A DNA stretch of 64,000 nt from Caldilineaceae bacterium (GCA_022821545.1 JAJEDJ010000038.1:25330-89329), one strand, 5' to 3'. Positions 1-9,520 are shown, counted from the first letter of the stretch. Made by a program: numbers and translations. Notes: a model not told the origin generated them from the sequence alone.

Positions 1-1282
1 GGAACAGCGGCAGGGTGTAATGTGGGGCTTGCAGTATGACCCCCATGTGGAAGCCTACCAGCGTCTTTCCGACCTGTTCGCGGAGCAGGGAGGCGGGACA
101 TTCGAGGTACAGCCGCAGGCCTGGCCGATCCCGCCCAAGGTGATTGCCGCGCTGGCCGCGGGAACGCAGCCTGACGTTGCCTGCATCATGGGTGAACAGT
201 TGACCAGCCTCCATCTGCACCAGGCACTGGTCCCCTGCACCGAGCAGGTCTACAACCACATGGATGTCGATCCTGACGATGACTTTGTGGGCGACGCCAT
301 CGGCGCCTACATGTGGCAGGGCGAGATCTGGGGCGTGCCGACCGAGTGTAACGGCGTCGGCAACATGGTCAATGTGCCCAGCGAGGATGTCATCGCGCTC
401 GGGCTGGAAGACCAGTATCCGCCGTTGAACGGTGACGTCTACTTCGAAAGCTACGAAAGCATGTGGGAGCTGGGAAAGGCCCTGCATGTCGAAGAGGACG
501 GCAAAGTGACCAAGTGGGGCCTGAGCAGCCAGGGCTGGGATGACATGAGCTATCTCGGCATCCTCCGCACGCTCCTGGACCCCAAGGGCATGGACTGGTG
601 GGACCTGGAAAACAAACAGTTCAACATCAACACCGAAGAGGGTATGGAGGCGATGAGGCTGTTTGTTGAGGGCCCGGTGGAAATGGGCATCGAGACCCAG
701 TTGGACCAGAACCACGTTGACGCCGCGCTGGCCGGCAAGGTGGCTCTGGCGCGCGGCAACGGCACGCCTTCAATGCCGATCGCCTGGGACCTTGGCTACA
801 CCTATCGCATGGCTGGCGCGCCGATGATCCATGAAGGGGAGCCGCCAATCTTTTGCGGTGAAGGCGGTTGGGGATTCATTTCGCTGAAACAGGCCAAGAA
901 TCCCGATATGGCGATCGAGTTCCTGCGCATGTTGGTGACGGACGAAGGGCAGACCTCATACGCCATGATCTACGGCGGACAGCCGAACACTGCGTGGAAG
1001 GGCCTTGTAGGCAGCTACGACCACTTCGTGAACAACGATCCGGATGGACCGTTGGTGCAGCTGACGAAAGTTCTGCAGGAGCACCTGTTGCCGCAGACCA
1101 CTTTCGAGGGCGTCGGCTTCGGCTCAATCGGTGAAATTGGCGCCGCCATTGGCGAAGGCTGCTCGGAAGTGCGGCAGGGCAATATCGGCAGCGAGGAAGC
1201 GGTGGAGATGATCCAGGCCCGCTGCGAAGCGCAGTACCAGGAATGGGTCAGCGACGTTCGCGAGCTGGGAGTGGAACCTTAG
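1..1282 (+). CDS. Sugar ABC importer, solute-binding protein (5' end cut off)
   Basis: Extracellular carbohydrate-binding component (family 1 solute-binding protein) of an ABC importer. The frame is open back to base 2 with no start codon or export signal, so the gene begins outside the window; about 427 residues of the mature domain are visible. Support comes from the first-lobe segment TQPDVACIMGEQ and the C-terminal pattern GGWGFISL followed by NPDMAIEFLRMLV, both usual in sugar-binding proteins. It ends 6 bases before an alpha-galactosidase gene, and two permease genes follow, so an alpha-galactoside is the likely ligand (inference from neighbours only). No hairpin separates it from the next gene, unlike the other binding-protein genes in this window. 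Confidence 0.85.
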   Translation, partial: EQRQGVMWGLQYDPHVEAYQRLSDLFAEQGGGTFEVQPQAWPIPPKVIAALAAGTQPDVACIMGEQLTSLHLHQALVPCTEQVYNHMDVDPDDDFVGDAIGAYMWQGEIWGVPTECNGVGNMVNVPSEDVIALGLEDQYPPLNGDVYFESYESMWELGKALHVEEDGKVTKWGLSSQGWDDMSYLGILRTLLDPKGMDWWDLENKQFNINTEEGMEAMRLFVEGPVEMGIETQLDQNHVDAALAGKVALARGNGTPSMPIAWDLGYTYRMAGAPMIHEGEPPIFCGEGGWGFISLKQAKNPDMAIEFLRMLVTDEGQTSYAMIYGGQPNTAWKGLVGSYDHFVNNDPDGPLVQLTKVLQEHLLPQTTFEGVGFGSIGEIGAAIGEGCSEVRQGNIGSEEAVEMIQARCEAQYQEWVSDVRELGVEP

Positions 1283-1288
1283 ATCACT

Positions 1289-3394
1289 GTGACTTTCACC
1301 GACGTTTTTCTTACCAACGACCCGGATCCCACCATATCATACCGGTCCGGTCTCGCCGCCTACCAGGAATCTCTGCGTGGCGGGCAGCTGGTGGGGAGGG
1401 GTTGGAACGGCTCGGGTTACACCAATCCCGAGCCGGAGCGCTTCGACCCGGCTTCCCACCCGGCGCCGCAGGCATTCTGGCTCGAAGTGGACGGGCAGCT
1501 CCTGCGGTCGCACTGGCAATGGAGCGGCTTTTCTCAGACTGAAGAAGAGAATGGGTTGAAGGCCGTATTAGAACTGCGTCACACAGTGCGCCCTGTCGTC
1601 GTGCGCGTTCACACAGTTCTGGACGGTACGCCAATCCTCACGCGCTGGCTGGAGATTGAAAACTGCTCCGGGCAGCCGGCCGCGCTTTCGGCCGCTTTTC
1701 CGTGGAGCGGTGTCCTGCAGACCTGCGCATACGACGTCGACGACGAGGCGTCGCCCTACTCGGTCGGTTACTTTATCGACACGCACTGGGGCAATGAGGG
1801 CGACTTCGACTGGCGGGCCCTGCCGCGAGCGGGCTACCGCATCGATGGCCGCTACCGCCGCGGCCGGCACAGACACCCCTTCTTTGTGCTCCGCAATCAC
1901 CAGGGCGGCGAGCAGTTCGTTGGGACGCTGGCCTGGTCGGGAGGGTTTGCCTTCGAGTTTGACGTGGACGACGGGGATAGCCGGGAAGGGTCGCGGCTCT
2001 GGTTTCGCGCCGGCCCGGACGGACCCGCGCCGCTGCGCGTCATCGCCCCCGGCGAGACGGTCACAACGCCGGAGATGCACCTGGGCGTCGTCATCGGAGA
2101 TTTCGACCACTGCATTCAAGCGCTGCACGACCACCTGCGGACGAGCGTTATCCCGCCGCAAAACCCGGACCATGCCGGGCTGGTCGTGAGCGGCATCGGA
2201 CCGGAGCAGGAGCTTACCCCGGATCTGATCTTCTCCGAGATCGACGCCTGCGCTGACGCCGGTGCCGAAGTATTTCTCATCGATGCCAGCTGGTACACGC
2301 CCCCGCATGGCAGCTGGCATTCGACCGTGGGCGACTGGCAGGTAAGTTATGACCGTTTCCCTGGGGGCCTCAAACCGTTTCGCGACTATGTTCACGGCAA
2401 AGGCATGAAGTTCGGCCTCTGGATGGACGGGGAGCGGGTCGGGCCGGAAAGCCGCATCGCCAGGGAGCATCCTGACTGGCTGGCGCGGCCGTACGGCGCC
2501 GAGGGCGGGCTGGGCGGCATGATCGACCTCACCAAGCCGGAAGTTGCCCACTGGATGGAGAGCGAAATCGACCGTCTGATCGTCGAGCACGAGCTGGACC
2601 TCTTCCGCCTGGACTACAACGTCGGCAACATCGGCGCGGGCGCATACAGTGAACAGTCGGGATTCATTGAGAACGCCTACTGGCGCTATTACGAGGCCGT
2701 CTACGGCATTTATGCCCGCCTTTCCGCCCGTCACAGACATGTAATCTTTCAAAACTGCGCCAGCGGCGGCGCCCGCACCGATCTGGGCATGGTCCGCTAC
2801 TTCGACCATACCTGGGTGACCGACTGGCAGATTGCCCCGCGCGCCTTTTCGATTACGAATGGAATGTCGATGGCGCTCCCCCCGGAGCGGGTCGACCGGC
2901 TGGCCGGCATGGGCCAGTCCGGCCAGCGCACGGCTGAACTGGACTTTCAGTTCCGGCTGCAGCTCTTCGTGCATCCGTCGCTGAACTGGTTCCATCTCAA
3001 AGACGCCGCGCCCAACCCCGTCCAGCAGGCCCGCATCCGCAACGCCGTTCGGATCTACAGGGAGTTCGTTCGCCCGATCCATCCGACCAGCCGCATCTAT
3101 CATCATACGCCCGTGGTCAAAGGCTTCGAGCCGCGCGGCTGGGGCGTCTTGGAGCTGGCGTCGCGCGACCGGACGCGGGCCGTTGCAGGGCTGTTTCGTC
3201 TCAGCGACCCGGCTGAACCGGAATACCTGCTGCGCTTCCGGGGGGTCGATCCGGGCCGCCGCTATCGCCTCACATTTGACAACAGCTCTGAAAGCTGCGA
3301 AGTCGACGGGCTGGCGCTCACGCGTACCGGCATCACGTCACGTTTGGAAACCGCATTGACCTCGGAGCTGCTGCTCGTCGAAGCGGTCAGTTAG
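1289..3394 (+). CDS. Alpha-galactosidase, GH36-like
   Basis: Predicted retaining alpha-galactosidase (glycoside hydrolase clan D, GH36-like), 701 residues, starting at a GTG 6 bases after the binding-protein stop. It has an N-terminal beta-sandwich region (about 20-250), a TIM barrel (about 260-600) and a C-terminal beta domain. The clan signatures are visible: FGLWMDGERVGPES followed by HPDWL, then LFRLDYN with Asp442 as the expected nucleophile, and CASGGARTDLGM followed by WVTDW with Asp512 as the expected acid/base. No signal peptide is present, so it should act in the cytoplasm on sugars brought in by the flanking importer. The GH36 motif is usually K-W-D and here is R-L-D, so this is a divergent member and the exact substrate (raffinose-type or other alpha-galactoside) is open. 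Confidence 0.85.
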   Translation: MTFTDVFLTNDPDPTISYRSGLAAYQESLRGGQLVGRGWNGSGYTNPEPERFDPASHPAPQAFWLEVDGQLLRSHWQWSGFSQTEEENGLKAVLELRHTVRPVVVRVHTVLDGTPILTRWLEIENCSGQPAALSAAFPWSGVLQTCAYDVDDEASPYSVGYFIDTHWGNEGDFDWRALPRAGYRIDGRYRRGRHRHPFFVLRNHQGGEQFVGTLAWSGGFAFEFDVDDGDSREGSRLWFRAGPDGPAPLRVIAPGETVTTPEMHLGVVIGDFDHCIQALHDHLRTSVIPPQNPDHAGLVVSGIGPEQELTPDLIFSEIDACADAGAEVFLIDASWYTPPHGSWHSTVGDWQVSYDRFPGGLKPFRDYVHGKGMKFGLWMDGERVGPESRIAREHPDWLARPYGAEGGLGGMIDLTKPEVAHWMESEIDRLIVEHELDLFRLDYNVGNIGAGAYSEQSGFIENAYWRYYEAVYGIYARLSARHRHVIFQNCASGGARTDLGMVRYFDHTWVTDWQIAPRAFSITNGMSMALPPERVDRLAGMGQSGQRTAELDFQFRLQLFVHPSLNWFHLKDAAPNPVQQARIRNAVRIYREFVRPIHPTSRIYHHTPVVKGFEPRGWGVLELASRDRTRAVAGLFRLSDPAEPEYLLRFRGVDPGRRYRLTFDNSSESCEVDGLALTRTGITSRLETALTSELLLVEAVS

Positions 3395-3450
3395 AAGGGA
3401 CCGGCTGGACTGCCTGGACGCTCAACCACTACTGAGAACGGGACCTGAAA

Positions 3451-4407
3451 ATGACATCAATTGCAGGCGGGAGCGGAACCTCGGGCCGGGCCGAAACCAT
3501 GGGCGTCTGGTTCGTCGTCCAAAGGACGCTGCGCAAGCCCCAATTCTGGTTCGGATTCACAATGATCGTCCCTTTGCTGATCTGGTACTGGATCTTCAGC
3601 TTCGGGCCGATCATTCAGGCGTTCCGCATGTCAACCGTCGCCTACAAACTGCTGGACCCGACCAATAGTCCCTTTGTCGGCATGGGCAACTTTCTTAAGA
3701 TCGCTCAGCATCCACTGTTCTGGATTTCGGTCAAGAACACCCTGATGTGGGCCGTCTTTTCCTTTATCTTCAATCTGCCTTTGGCCATGCTCATCGCCGT
3801 CTTTCTGTCCAAAGTGAGGCAGGGCCGCAACACCTATCAGGCGCTGATATTTGTTCCTGTTGTGGTCTCGTTGGTGGCCGTTTCCCTTCTGTTCAAAATG
3901 ATCATGGACCCCGAAGTGGGGCAGTTGAACAAGCTGTTTAGCGCCGTAGGGCTGCCGGAACTGCAATGGCTGTCGAGCTCCTCATCTGCGCTGCCGACCG
4001 CAGTTGTCATTGCCACCTGGAAAGGGCTTGGCTTTTTCGTTGTCATTCTCACGGCAGGCATCATGAACATCCCTTCTGAACTCTACGACGCCGCCCTGGT
4101 TGACGGAACCAACGCGTGGCAGCAGTTCTGGCGCATTACCATGCCGTTGATGGGCCATACAATCCTGCTGATCACCGTACTGCTGGCAATCGGCTCTTTG
4201 CAGGAATTTACGCTTCCCACTGTCCTGTTCGGCTCTGAAGGCGGTCCGGGAAACTCTCTCTTCCTGTACAATATGTTGATCTACCAGGAGGCCTTTTTGG
4301 ACATTCGCTTCGGTACGGCCACGGCAGCCTCGCTGCTGCAGTTCGCATTCATCCTGGCGATCAGCATTCTGCAGATCAAACTGATCCGCCCCACCTGGTC
4401 ATACTAG
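3451..4407 (+). CDS. Sugar ABC importer permease, MalF/UgpA type
   Basis: Inner-membrane permease of the alpha-galactoside-type importer, 318 residues. The first transmembrane helix lies at about 32-54 and five more follow. The EAA loop that contacts the ATPase reads YDAALVDGTNAWQQFW, about residues 212-227, followed by ITMPL. The ATG at 3451 follows GGGACCTGAAA, a modest ribosome-binding site. The gene lies between the galactosidase and the second permease in one transcription unit. No ATPase gene accompanies the pair. Confidence 0.93.
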   Translation: MTSIAGGSGTSGRAETMGVWFVVQRTLRKPQFWFGFTMIVPLLIWYWIFSFGPIIQAFRMSTVAYKLLDPTNSPFVGMGNFLKIAQHPLFWISVKNTLMWAVFSFIFNLPLAMLIAVFLSKVRQGRNTYQALIFVPVVVSLVAVSLLFKMIMDPEVGQLNKLFSAVGLPELQWLSSSSSALPTAVVIATWKGLGFFVVILTAGIMNIPSELYDAALVDGTNAWQQFWRITMPLMGHTILLITVLLAIGSLQEFTLPTVLFGSEGGPGNSLFLYNMLIYQEAFLDIRFGTATAASLLQFAFILAISILQIKLIRPTWSY

Positions 4408-4487
4408 AGTTCTCCGGCCCGTGAAACAGGTCTGGTTCGGAATCTGGCAATGGCAGCCCTCCACCCAGTTTTGAAGGAGAGACTGTA

Positions 4488-5354
4488 ATGGCAGTCATAG
4501 GTAAGGCAGAGCCTGCGCGGCGCCGGCTGCCCCGGCGCATTGTGATATCACAGAGTCTCCTCCACATCTTCCTGCTGGGAATGGTTGTGATCGCCATCTT
4601 CCCATTCATTTGGATGATCTTTGCTTCACTCAAGCCGTTCAAGGAGCTGGTCGAGTCACGGGCGCTGCTACCCGAAACGTGGACGTTGCGCAACTATGAA
4701 GAGATTCTGGGCCGGGTAAACTTTTACGCCGCCTTTCGCAACAGCATTGTCTCCGCAGTTTCGGTAACGGTCGTTTCCGTCTACACCTCTTCGGTGATGG
4801 GCTACATCTTTTCAAAGTATCGCTTTGTAGGCAAGGAGCTGCTCTTCACCATAGTCCTGTCGACGATGATGGTGCCCTTCGCGGTGATCATGGTCCCACT
4901 CTATATCACCATTGCAAACAGTTTCGGCCTGGCAGACAACTTGGGCGGCATCATTATCACGGGATTCTACACCGCATTCGGCATCTTCCTGATGCGGCAG
5001 TTCATGGAGAGCATCCCTTTTGAGCTCATCGATGCGGCCCGCATCGACGGCGCCTCCGAGTGGCGCATCTTTTTCACGCTCGTGCTGCCGATGTCGATGT
5101 CCCCGATGTCCGCCCTTGCCGTGTTTGTCTATCTTGTCAATTGGGACAGTTTCCTGTGGCCGCTCATCGTTCTGAACAGCCAGGACAACCAGACTCTCCC
5201 CCTGGTGCTGGCCGGTCTGCGCAACTTGTGGTGGACCCGTTACGAGATGTGGGCGGCCGGCTCCATGCTGACGGTTGTTCCGGTGATGGCGATCTACAGC
5301 TTTGCCTCGCGCTACTTCATCCGCGGCGTTGCCATGACCGGCATGAAGGGGTAA
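4488..5354 (+). CDS. Sugar ABC importer permease, MalG/UgpE type
   Basis: Second permease of the first importer, 288 residues, with a basic N-terminus (RRRLPRR) before the first membrane helix at about 24-48 and six helices in all. The EAA loop reads IDAARIDGASEWRIFF followed by LVLPM. The C-terminus ends in the RGVAMTGMKG tail seen in many MalG-type permeases. A strong AAGGAGA site precedes the ATG. It pairs with the permease ending at 4407 and closes the first sugar importer. Confidence 0.93.
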   Translation: MAVIGKAEPARRRLPRRIVISQSLLHIFLLGMVVIAIFPFIWMIFASLKPFKELVESRALLPETWTLRNYEEILGRVNFYAAFRNSIVSAVSVTVVSVYTSSVMGYIFSKYRFVGKELLFTIVLSTMMVPFAVIMVPLYITIANSFGLADNLGGIIITGFYTAFGIFLMRQFMESIPFELIDAARIDGASEWRIFFTLVLPMSMSPMSALAVFVYLVNWDSFLWPLIVLNSQDNQTLPLVLAGLRNLWWTRYEMWAAGSMLTVVPVMAIYSFASRYFIRGVAMTGMKG

Positions 5355-5403
5355 CCGCGCTCTGTTTTCTCCATCCTCCACTATCTTTCGGGGTACCTGA
5401 TCA

Positions 5404-7089
5404 ATGCGCATGACTGGTGGTGAAGCCGTCGTGCAGTCCCTTGAGGCGCACGGTGTCGACACGGTGTTCGGCATTCCGGGGACGCACAATCTGGGCATTT
5501 ACGACGCCCTGCGCCAAACGGGCGTCCGGCACATCCTTGCCCGGCACGAGCAGGGCGCCGCCTTTATGGCCGACGGCTACGCGCGCGCCGCCGGCAAGGT
5601 CGGCGTCTGCCTGAGCACGACCGGACCGGCCGCTCTCAACACCCTGGCCTCACTGGGCACGGCCTACAGCGACTCTTCGCCCGTTCTGTGCATTGCCAGC
5701 CAGATCCCGGCTGAGGGAATCGGGCTTGGCAAGGGGTATCTGCATGAGTGCGAGGACCAGTTGGGGAGCTTCGCGCCGGTGACGAAGTGGCGGGCGCGGG
5801 CGGACACGGTGGCGGAGATTCCCGGGGTGATGCACGAGGCCTTCGCGCAGATGCAGAACGGCCGCCCGCGACCGGTTGCGGTGGAGATTCCGTGCGATAC
5901 GCTGGACGAAAGCGGCGGCGTGACCATCCCCGCGCCGGCTGCAGTGGAGCGGGCGGCGCCGGACCCGGAGCAGGTTCAGCGGGCAGCGCGGCTGCTGCGC
6001 GGGGCGCGGCGGCCGGTCATCTGGGCCGGCGGGGGCGTGATCGGGAGCGGAGCGGGCGCCGAGCTGCAGGCACTGGCCGAGCGGTTGCAGGCGCCGGTTT
6101 TCACCACGGTACTGGGCAAAGGCGCGGTTGCGGACGACCATCCTCTGGTCGCGGGCGCCACCATCTTGCATCCGGCAGCGCGGGCGTTCTTGGCCGAATC
6201 TGATGTCATGCTGGCGGTGGGCACGCGCTTTACCGAGGAGGAGTCGGATCGCTGGCGGTTGCAGCTTCCTGGCGCGCTGATCCATATCGAAATCGATCCT
6301 GAGGAGATCGACCGCAACTACCCGGCGACGGTAGGCGTTGTGGGCGATGCGCTTTCGGCGTTGCAACTCATCAACGAGCAGTTACGCGATATGCACGGAC
6401 AGGAGAACGGCATTGAAGCCGGGATCGCCCAATTGCGGCATAACGTATGGGCCTACTGCCAGGAACGGGCGCCCGCAGGCGTCGAGCTGGTACAGACGCT
6501 CCGCAAGGCGCTGCCGCGTGAGACGGTCCTGGTGAGCGACCTGACCGTGGCCGCGTACTGGTGCCGGCGCCTCCTCGACATCTATGAACCGCGCACCAAC
6601 ATCTACCCGTGGGGATTCTGCACGCTGGGTTTCGGGCTCCCGGCCGCGATCGGTGCCAAGGTGGCCAGGCCGGACCGGCCCGTGGTTGCACTGTGCGGCG
6701 ACGGCGGATTCATGTTCAACTGCCAGGAGCTGGCGGCCGCGGTGCAGATTGGTCTGCCGGTCGTAACTTTGGTCTTCAATGACTCGGCATACGGGGTCCT
6801 GCGCCCGCAGCAGGAGGCCCGCTACGGCGCCGCCCACGCGGTGGACGTGGTAAACCCGGATTTCGTGGAGCTGGCGGGGGCCTTCGGCGTCGACGCCTGC
6901 CGCGTCGAATCCATCGAGCAGCTTGGTCCTGCCGTGACCAAGGCAATCGAAGCGGACAGAAGTGCTCTGATCGAGCTGCCGGGAACCCTGCCCTGGCCGG
7001 TCATGGAGCCGTCGGCGCGCATGTTTGAGTCCGGCCTGACCCCACGCCGTCCGTCGGCCCTTGGGGAAGGCAGAAGGACGCAACTGTGA
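5404..7089 (+). CDS. Thiamine-diphosphate-dependent enzyme, acetolactate-synthase-like
   Basis: Member of the acetolactate synthase/benzoylformate decarboxylase superfamily, 561 residues, cytoplasmic. It shows the three-domain layout: an N-terminal PYR domain with the conserved Glu49 in ARHEQGAAFMADGYARA, a central domain, and a C-terminal PP domain with the ThDP/Mg motif GDGG at residues 432-435 closing with Asn459 in FNDSAYG. It decarboxylates or ligates 2-keto acids in known relatives, but the substrate cannot be read from sequence. Its stop overlaps the start of the Gfo/Idh/MocA gene by 4 bases, so the two are probably translated together in a sugar-acid or polyol route rather than branched-chain amino-acid synthesis. 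No small regulatory subunit gene is adjacent, which also argues against a biosynthetic acetolactate synthase. Confidence 0.85.
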   Translation: MRMTGGEAVVQSLEAHGVDTVFGIPGTHNLGIYDALRQTGVRHILARHEQGAAFMADGYARAAGKVGVCLSTTGPAALNTLASLGTAYSDSSPVLCIASQIPAEGIGLGKGYLHECEDQLGSFAPVTKWRARADTVAEIPGVMHEAFAQMQNGRPRPVAVEIPCDTLDESGGVTIPAPAAVERAAPDPEQVQRAARLLRGARRPVIWAGGGVIGSGAGAELQALAERLQAPVFTTVLGKGAVADDHPLVAGATILHPAARAFLAESDVMLAVGTRFTEEESDRWRLQLPGALIHIEIDPEEIDRNYPATVGVVGDALSALQLINEQLRDMHGQENGIEAGIAQLRHNVWAYCQERAPAGVELVQTLRKALPRETVLVSDLTVAAYWCRRLLDIYEPRTNIYPWGFCTLGFGLPAAIGAKVARPDRPVVALCGDGGFMFNCQELAAAVQIGLPVVTLVFNDSAYGVLRPQQEARYGAAHAVDVVNPDFVELAGAFGVDACRVESIEQLGPAVTKAIEADRSALIELPGTLPWPVMEPSARMFESGLTPRRPSALGEGRRTQL

Positions 7090-8171
7090 GCCGCGGCGCC
7101 AAAAAGCTGCGCGTCGGCTTTATCGGCGCCGGCGCAATCACCGACCTGCACTACCTCGGCTACCAGGACTACCCCAAAGCTGAACTTCACGCCATCTGCG
7201 ACGTCGACGCGGCGCTGCTCCAGCGCCGCGCGTCAGACTGGCGGATTGGCAAGACCTACACCGACTACCGGCATCTGCTCGCCGACCCCGAAGTGGACGC
7301 GGTGGAAGTGATCACCCCCCATCATCTGCACGCCGAGATGGGCATTGCCGCGTTGGAAGCGGGCAAGCACGTTTCGATACAGAAGCCGATGGCGATCACC
7401 GTTGCCGAGTGCGATGCCCTAATCGAGGCCGCGGCGCGCGCCGGCAAGCTGATGCGCGTCTTTGAGAACTTTCGCTTCTACCCGCCCCTGGTCAAGGCCA
7501 AACAGCTTCTCGACGCAGGCGCCATCGGCGAGCCGCTCTCGATCCGCATCAAGTGCGTGCAGGGCACGTCGGGAGAGGACTGGGAGATACCCTACAGGCG
7601 CTGGGTATGGCGTTTCGACCCCGCCCGGAGCGGCGGCGGACGCGTGATCCTCGACTATGGCTACCATCTCTTCTCGATTGCGCAGTGGTTCATGGGCGCG
7701 CCCGAAAAGGTATTCGCCTGGATTACGCACCGCCCCATACAGCACGGCTGGATGCTTGACAGCCCGGCCGTTGTCATCTGGAAATACAAGGATGCAGAGA
7801 AGTACGGCTCCTACGAAGCGGTAACCTCCGACGACATTCTGGTCCCAACCAAGTACGGACGTCCCGAGGACGAGTGGGTCGAGCTGACCGGCTCGCGCGG
7901 CTTTATCTGGGTGAATCGCTGCACTTCGATGTTGCTCGACAGGCCGGCCGTGGAGATGTACCGGGACGGCGAAACGACGGCCTTTCCCGATGTGGACTCG
8001 GACTGGGGAACCAGTTTCGTCGCCGGCGTGCATGACTTTGTTGACGCCATTGCCGAGGGCCGGCAGTCGGAGCTGAGCGGCGAGGAGGGCAGGGCCGTCC
8101 TCAGGTTCTGTCGCGCGGCGCAGTTGTCGGCGCGCGAGGGGCGCGAGGTCAGGCCGGAGGAGACGTCGTGA
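7086..8171 (+). CDS. Gfo/Idh/MocA-family NAD(P)-dependent oxidoreductase
   Basis: Sugar or polyol dehydrogenase of the glucose-fructose oxidoreductase/inositol dehydrogenase family, 361 residues. The Rossmann fold opens with VGFIGAGAI (residues 10-18). The usual EKP motif is QKP here (residues 99-101, keeping the Lys), and the second domain carries ILDYGYHLFSIAQWFMG, matching the conserved catalytic helix with His. The start is a GTG inside the previous gene's stop (GTGA, 4-base overlap), so it is translationally coupled to the ThDP enzyme. Together they may process a carbohydrate brought in by the neighbouring importers; the substrate is unknown. Confidence 0.85.
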   Translation: MSRGAKKLRVGFIGAGAITDLHYLGYQDYPKAELHAICDVDAALLQRRASDWRIGKTYTDYRHLLADPEVDAVEVITPHHLHAEMGIAALEAGKHVSIQKPMAITVAECDALIEAAARAGKLMRVFENFRFYPPLVKAKQLLDAGAIGEPLSIRIKCVQGTSGEDWEIPYRRWVWRFDPARSGGGRVILDYGYHLFSIAQWFMGAPEKVFAWITHRPIQHGWMLDSPAVVIWKYKDAEKYGSYEAVTSDDILVPTKYGRPEDEWVELTGSRGFIWVNRCTSMLLDRPAVEMYRDGETTAFPDVDSDWGTSFVAGVHDFVDAIAEGRQSELSGEEGRAVLRFCRAAQLSAREGREVRPEETS

Positions 8172-8190
8172 TTGCAGTGGTCATTGGTGT

Positions 8191-8224
8191 TCGGCAGGTT
8201 GAGAAGGTCGGCAGGTTGAGAAGG
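8191..8224. repeat. Perfect 17-bp tandem duplication
   Basis: Two exact copies of TCGGCAGGTTGAGAAGG (8191-8207 and 8208-8224) lie in the short gap before the membrane-fusion lipoprotein gene at 8233. They sit where its ribosome-binding site should be (GAGAAGG). No function is evident; it is one of several short tandem duplications in gaps of this window. Confidence 0.9.
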
Positions 8225-8232
8225 TCTTCACG

Positions 8233-9399
8233 ATGACGCGAAGCAGGATTGGCTATGCGATACGGAGCGCGCCGCTGCTGGCTTCCTGTCTGCTGCTGGC
8301 CCTGTCTTTGGCGGCGTGCGAACGGCTGCCGGGCGATGTCTTGGTTACGCCTACGCCCATACCCACGCCTGTGCCGCTTCCCAAGACCGTGCATCGAATC
8401 GAGCGCGGCGACATCATCGACAGCGTCACCCTGTTGGGCATGGTGGATTCGCTGCAGCGGGTGAACCTCTCCTTTCGCATCGGCGGACGTCTCAACGGAT
8501 TTCATGTTGAACCGGGCGAACTGGTAGAGGCCGGACAGCTGCTGGCCGAACTGGATGTCGGATTCTTGCCGCACGAGCTTGCCAAAGCGGAAAAACAGCT
8601 GGAAATCGCCCGCCTGCGAGTGGAAGCGGCCCAGGGCGCCAGGCAGCTTGCCCTGGCCGAGGCGCAGGCCGCCCTCGACATGTCCAGGCTGACGCTGGAG
8701 CAGGAGCGGGGCGCCGCGGGCGAGGCCGAACTTGCGCGCATGGAGCTGGCGGTGACGGCCGCGGAGACGAAACTGGCGCTGCTGGCCGACCGGCATGACA
8801 GAGAGATTGCGCTCTACCAGGCGGAGGCGGAACTCAAGGCGATCGATGTCGAGATGCTGCAGGACCGCATCGGGCAGGCGCAGTTGCTGGCGCCTTTCGA
8901 CGGCGTCGTGCGCTACACCGACGGCGAGGCGGGGCAGCTGGTGGCGGAGTACGCGCCGGTCATGGGCCTGGCCGCGCCCGACGCCCTTGAGATCAGGAGC
9001 TCAGGCCCCGGCGAGGAGGCCTTGCCGAAGCTGCGGACCGGCCAGGCTGTCACGATTCGCTTTCGCGACTACCCGCAAAGTGAGGTTACGGGCCAGCTTA
9101 TACAGGTCTCGACGCCAGGCGGCGCCGATGAAGGCCTGCCGATTCGAATTGAGTTCGCCGCGCCCGAACTGCAGCTGCAGATCGGAGCGCTTGCTGACCT
9201 GCGCATCGTTGTGGAGCGAAAAGAGGACATACTGACCATTCCCAATGCGGCCATCCACAGCTACTTCAACCGGCGCTACGCCCTGGTCAAAGAGGGTGAG
9301 ACCACGATCGAGGTCGACATTTCTCTGGGCGTAACCGACGGTGAACGCACCGAACTGCTGGCCGGCCTCGAAGAGGACGAGGAGGTTTTCGAACGCTAG
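8233..9399 (+). CDS. Membrane-fusion/efflux adaptor lipoprotein, HlyD/RND type, orphan
   Basis: Periplasmic-adaptor-type protein, 388 residues. It has a lipoprotein signal with hydrophobic stretch and lipobox LAAC (Cys29), then a Pro/Thr linker (TPTPIPTPVPLP). A lipoyl/barrel-sandwich half motif follows (GGRLNGFHVEPGELVEAGQ), then a coiled-coil hairpin of about 115-210 rich in Ala, Glu and Leu, then the returning half (AQLLAPFDGVVRYTDGEAGQ) and a beta-barrel/membrane-proximal region. Such adaptors normally sit beside a MacB-type or RND-type transporter, but no such gene is next to it: an importer binding protein with its own promoter follows. In a single-membrane organism it would link to an ABC exporter encoded elsewhere. 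Confidence 0.85.
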   Translation: MTRSRIGYAIRSAPLLASCLLLALSLAACERLPGDVLVTPTPIPTPVPLPKTVHRIERGDIIDSVTLLGMVDSLQRVNLSFRIGGRLNGFHVEPGELVEAGQLLAELDVGFLPHELAKAEKQLEIARLRVEAAQGARQLALAEAQAALDMSRLTLEQERGAAGEAELARMELAVTAAETKLALLADRHDREIALYQAEAELKAIDVEMLQDRIGQAQLLAPFDGVVRYTDGEAGQLVAEYAPVMGLAAPDALEIRSSGPGEEALPKLRTGQAVTIRFRDYPQSEVTGQLIQVSTPGGADEGLPIRIEFAAPELQLQIGALADLRIVVERKEDILTIPNAAIHSYFNRRYALVKEGETTIEVDISLGVTDGERTELLAGLEEDEEVFER

Positions 9400-9435
9400 A
9401 CCCCGCTCGCCGCCGCCAAGCCCGCAAAATCCTCT

Positions 9436-9464
9436 TTGACAGGCCGCCCCAAAGAAACTATACT
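9436..9464 (+). promoter_or_regulatory. Sigma70-like promoter P1 of importer (b)
   Basis: TTGACA (9436-9441), 17-base spacer, TATACT (9459-9464): a near-consensus promoter lying in the 250-base gap before the binding-protein gene at 9651. Predicted transcription start near 9471, giving a leader of about 180 bases. Confidence 0.7.
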
Positions 9465-9520
9465 CCCAAAAAATCCTCTATACCTTTCGAGTTTCTCGCA
9501 GAGACGGCAGCAGAATATCG

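Noticed and set aside
1568..3106. Open frame of 512 codons on the - strand
   Set aside because: Lies wholly inside the GH36 gene, which has both catalytic Asp motifs; the antisense translation shows no family marks.
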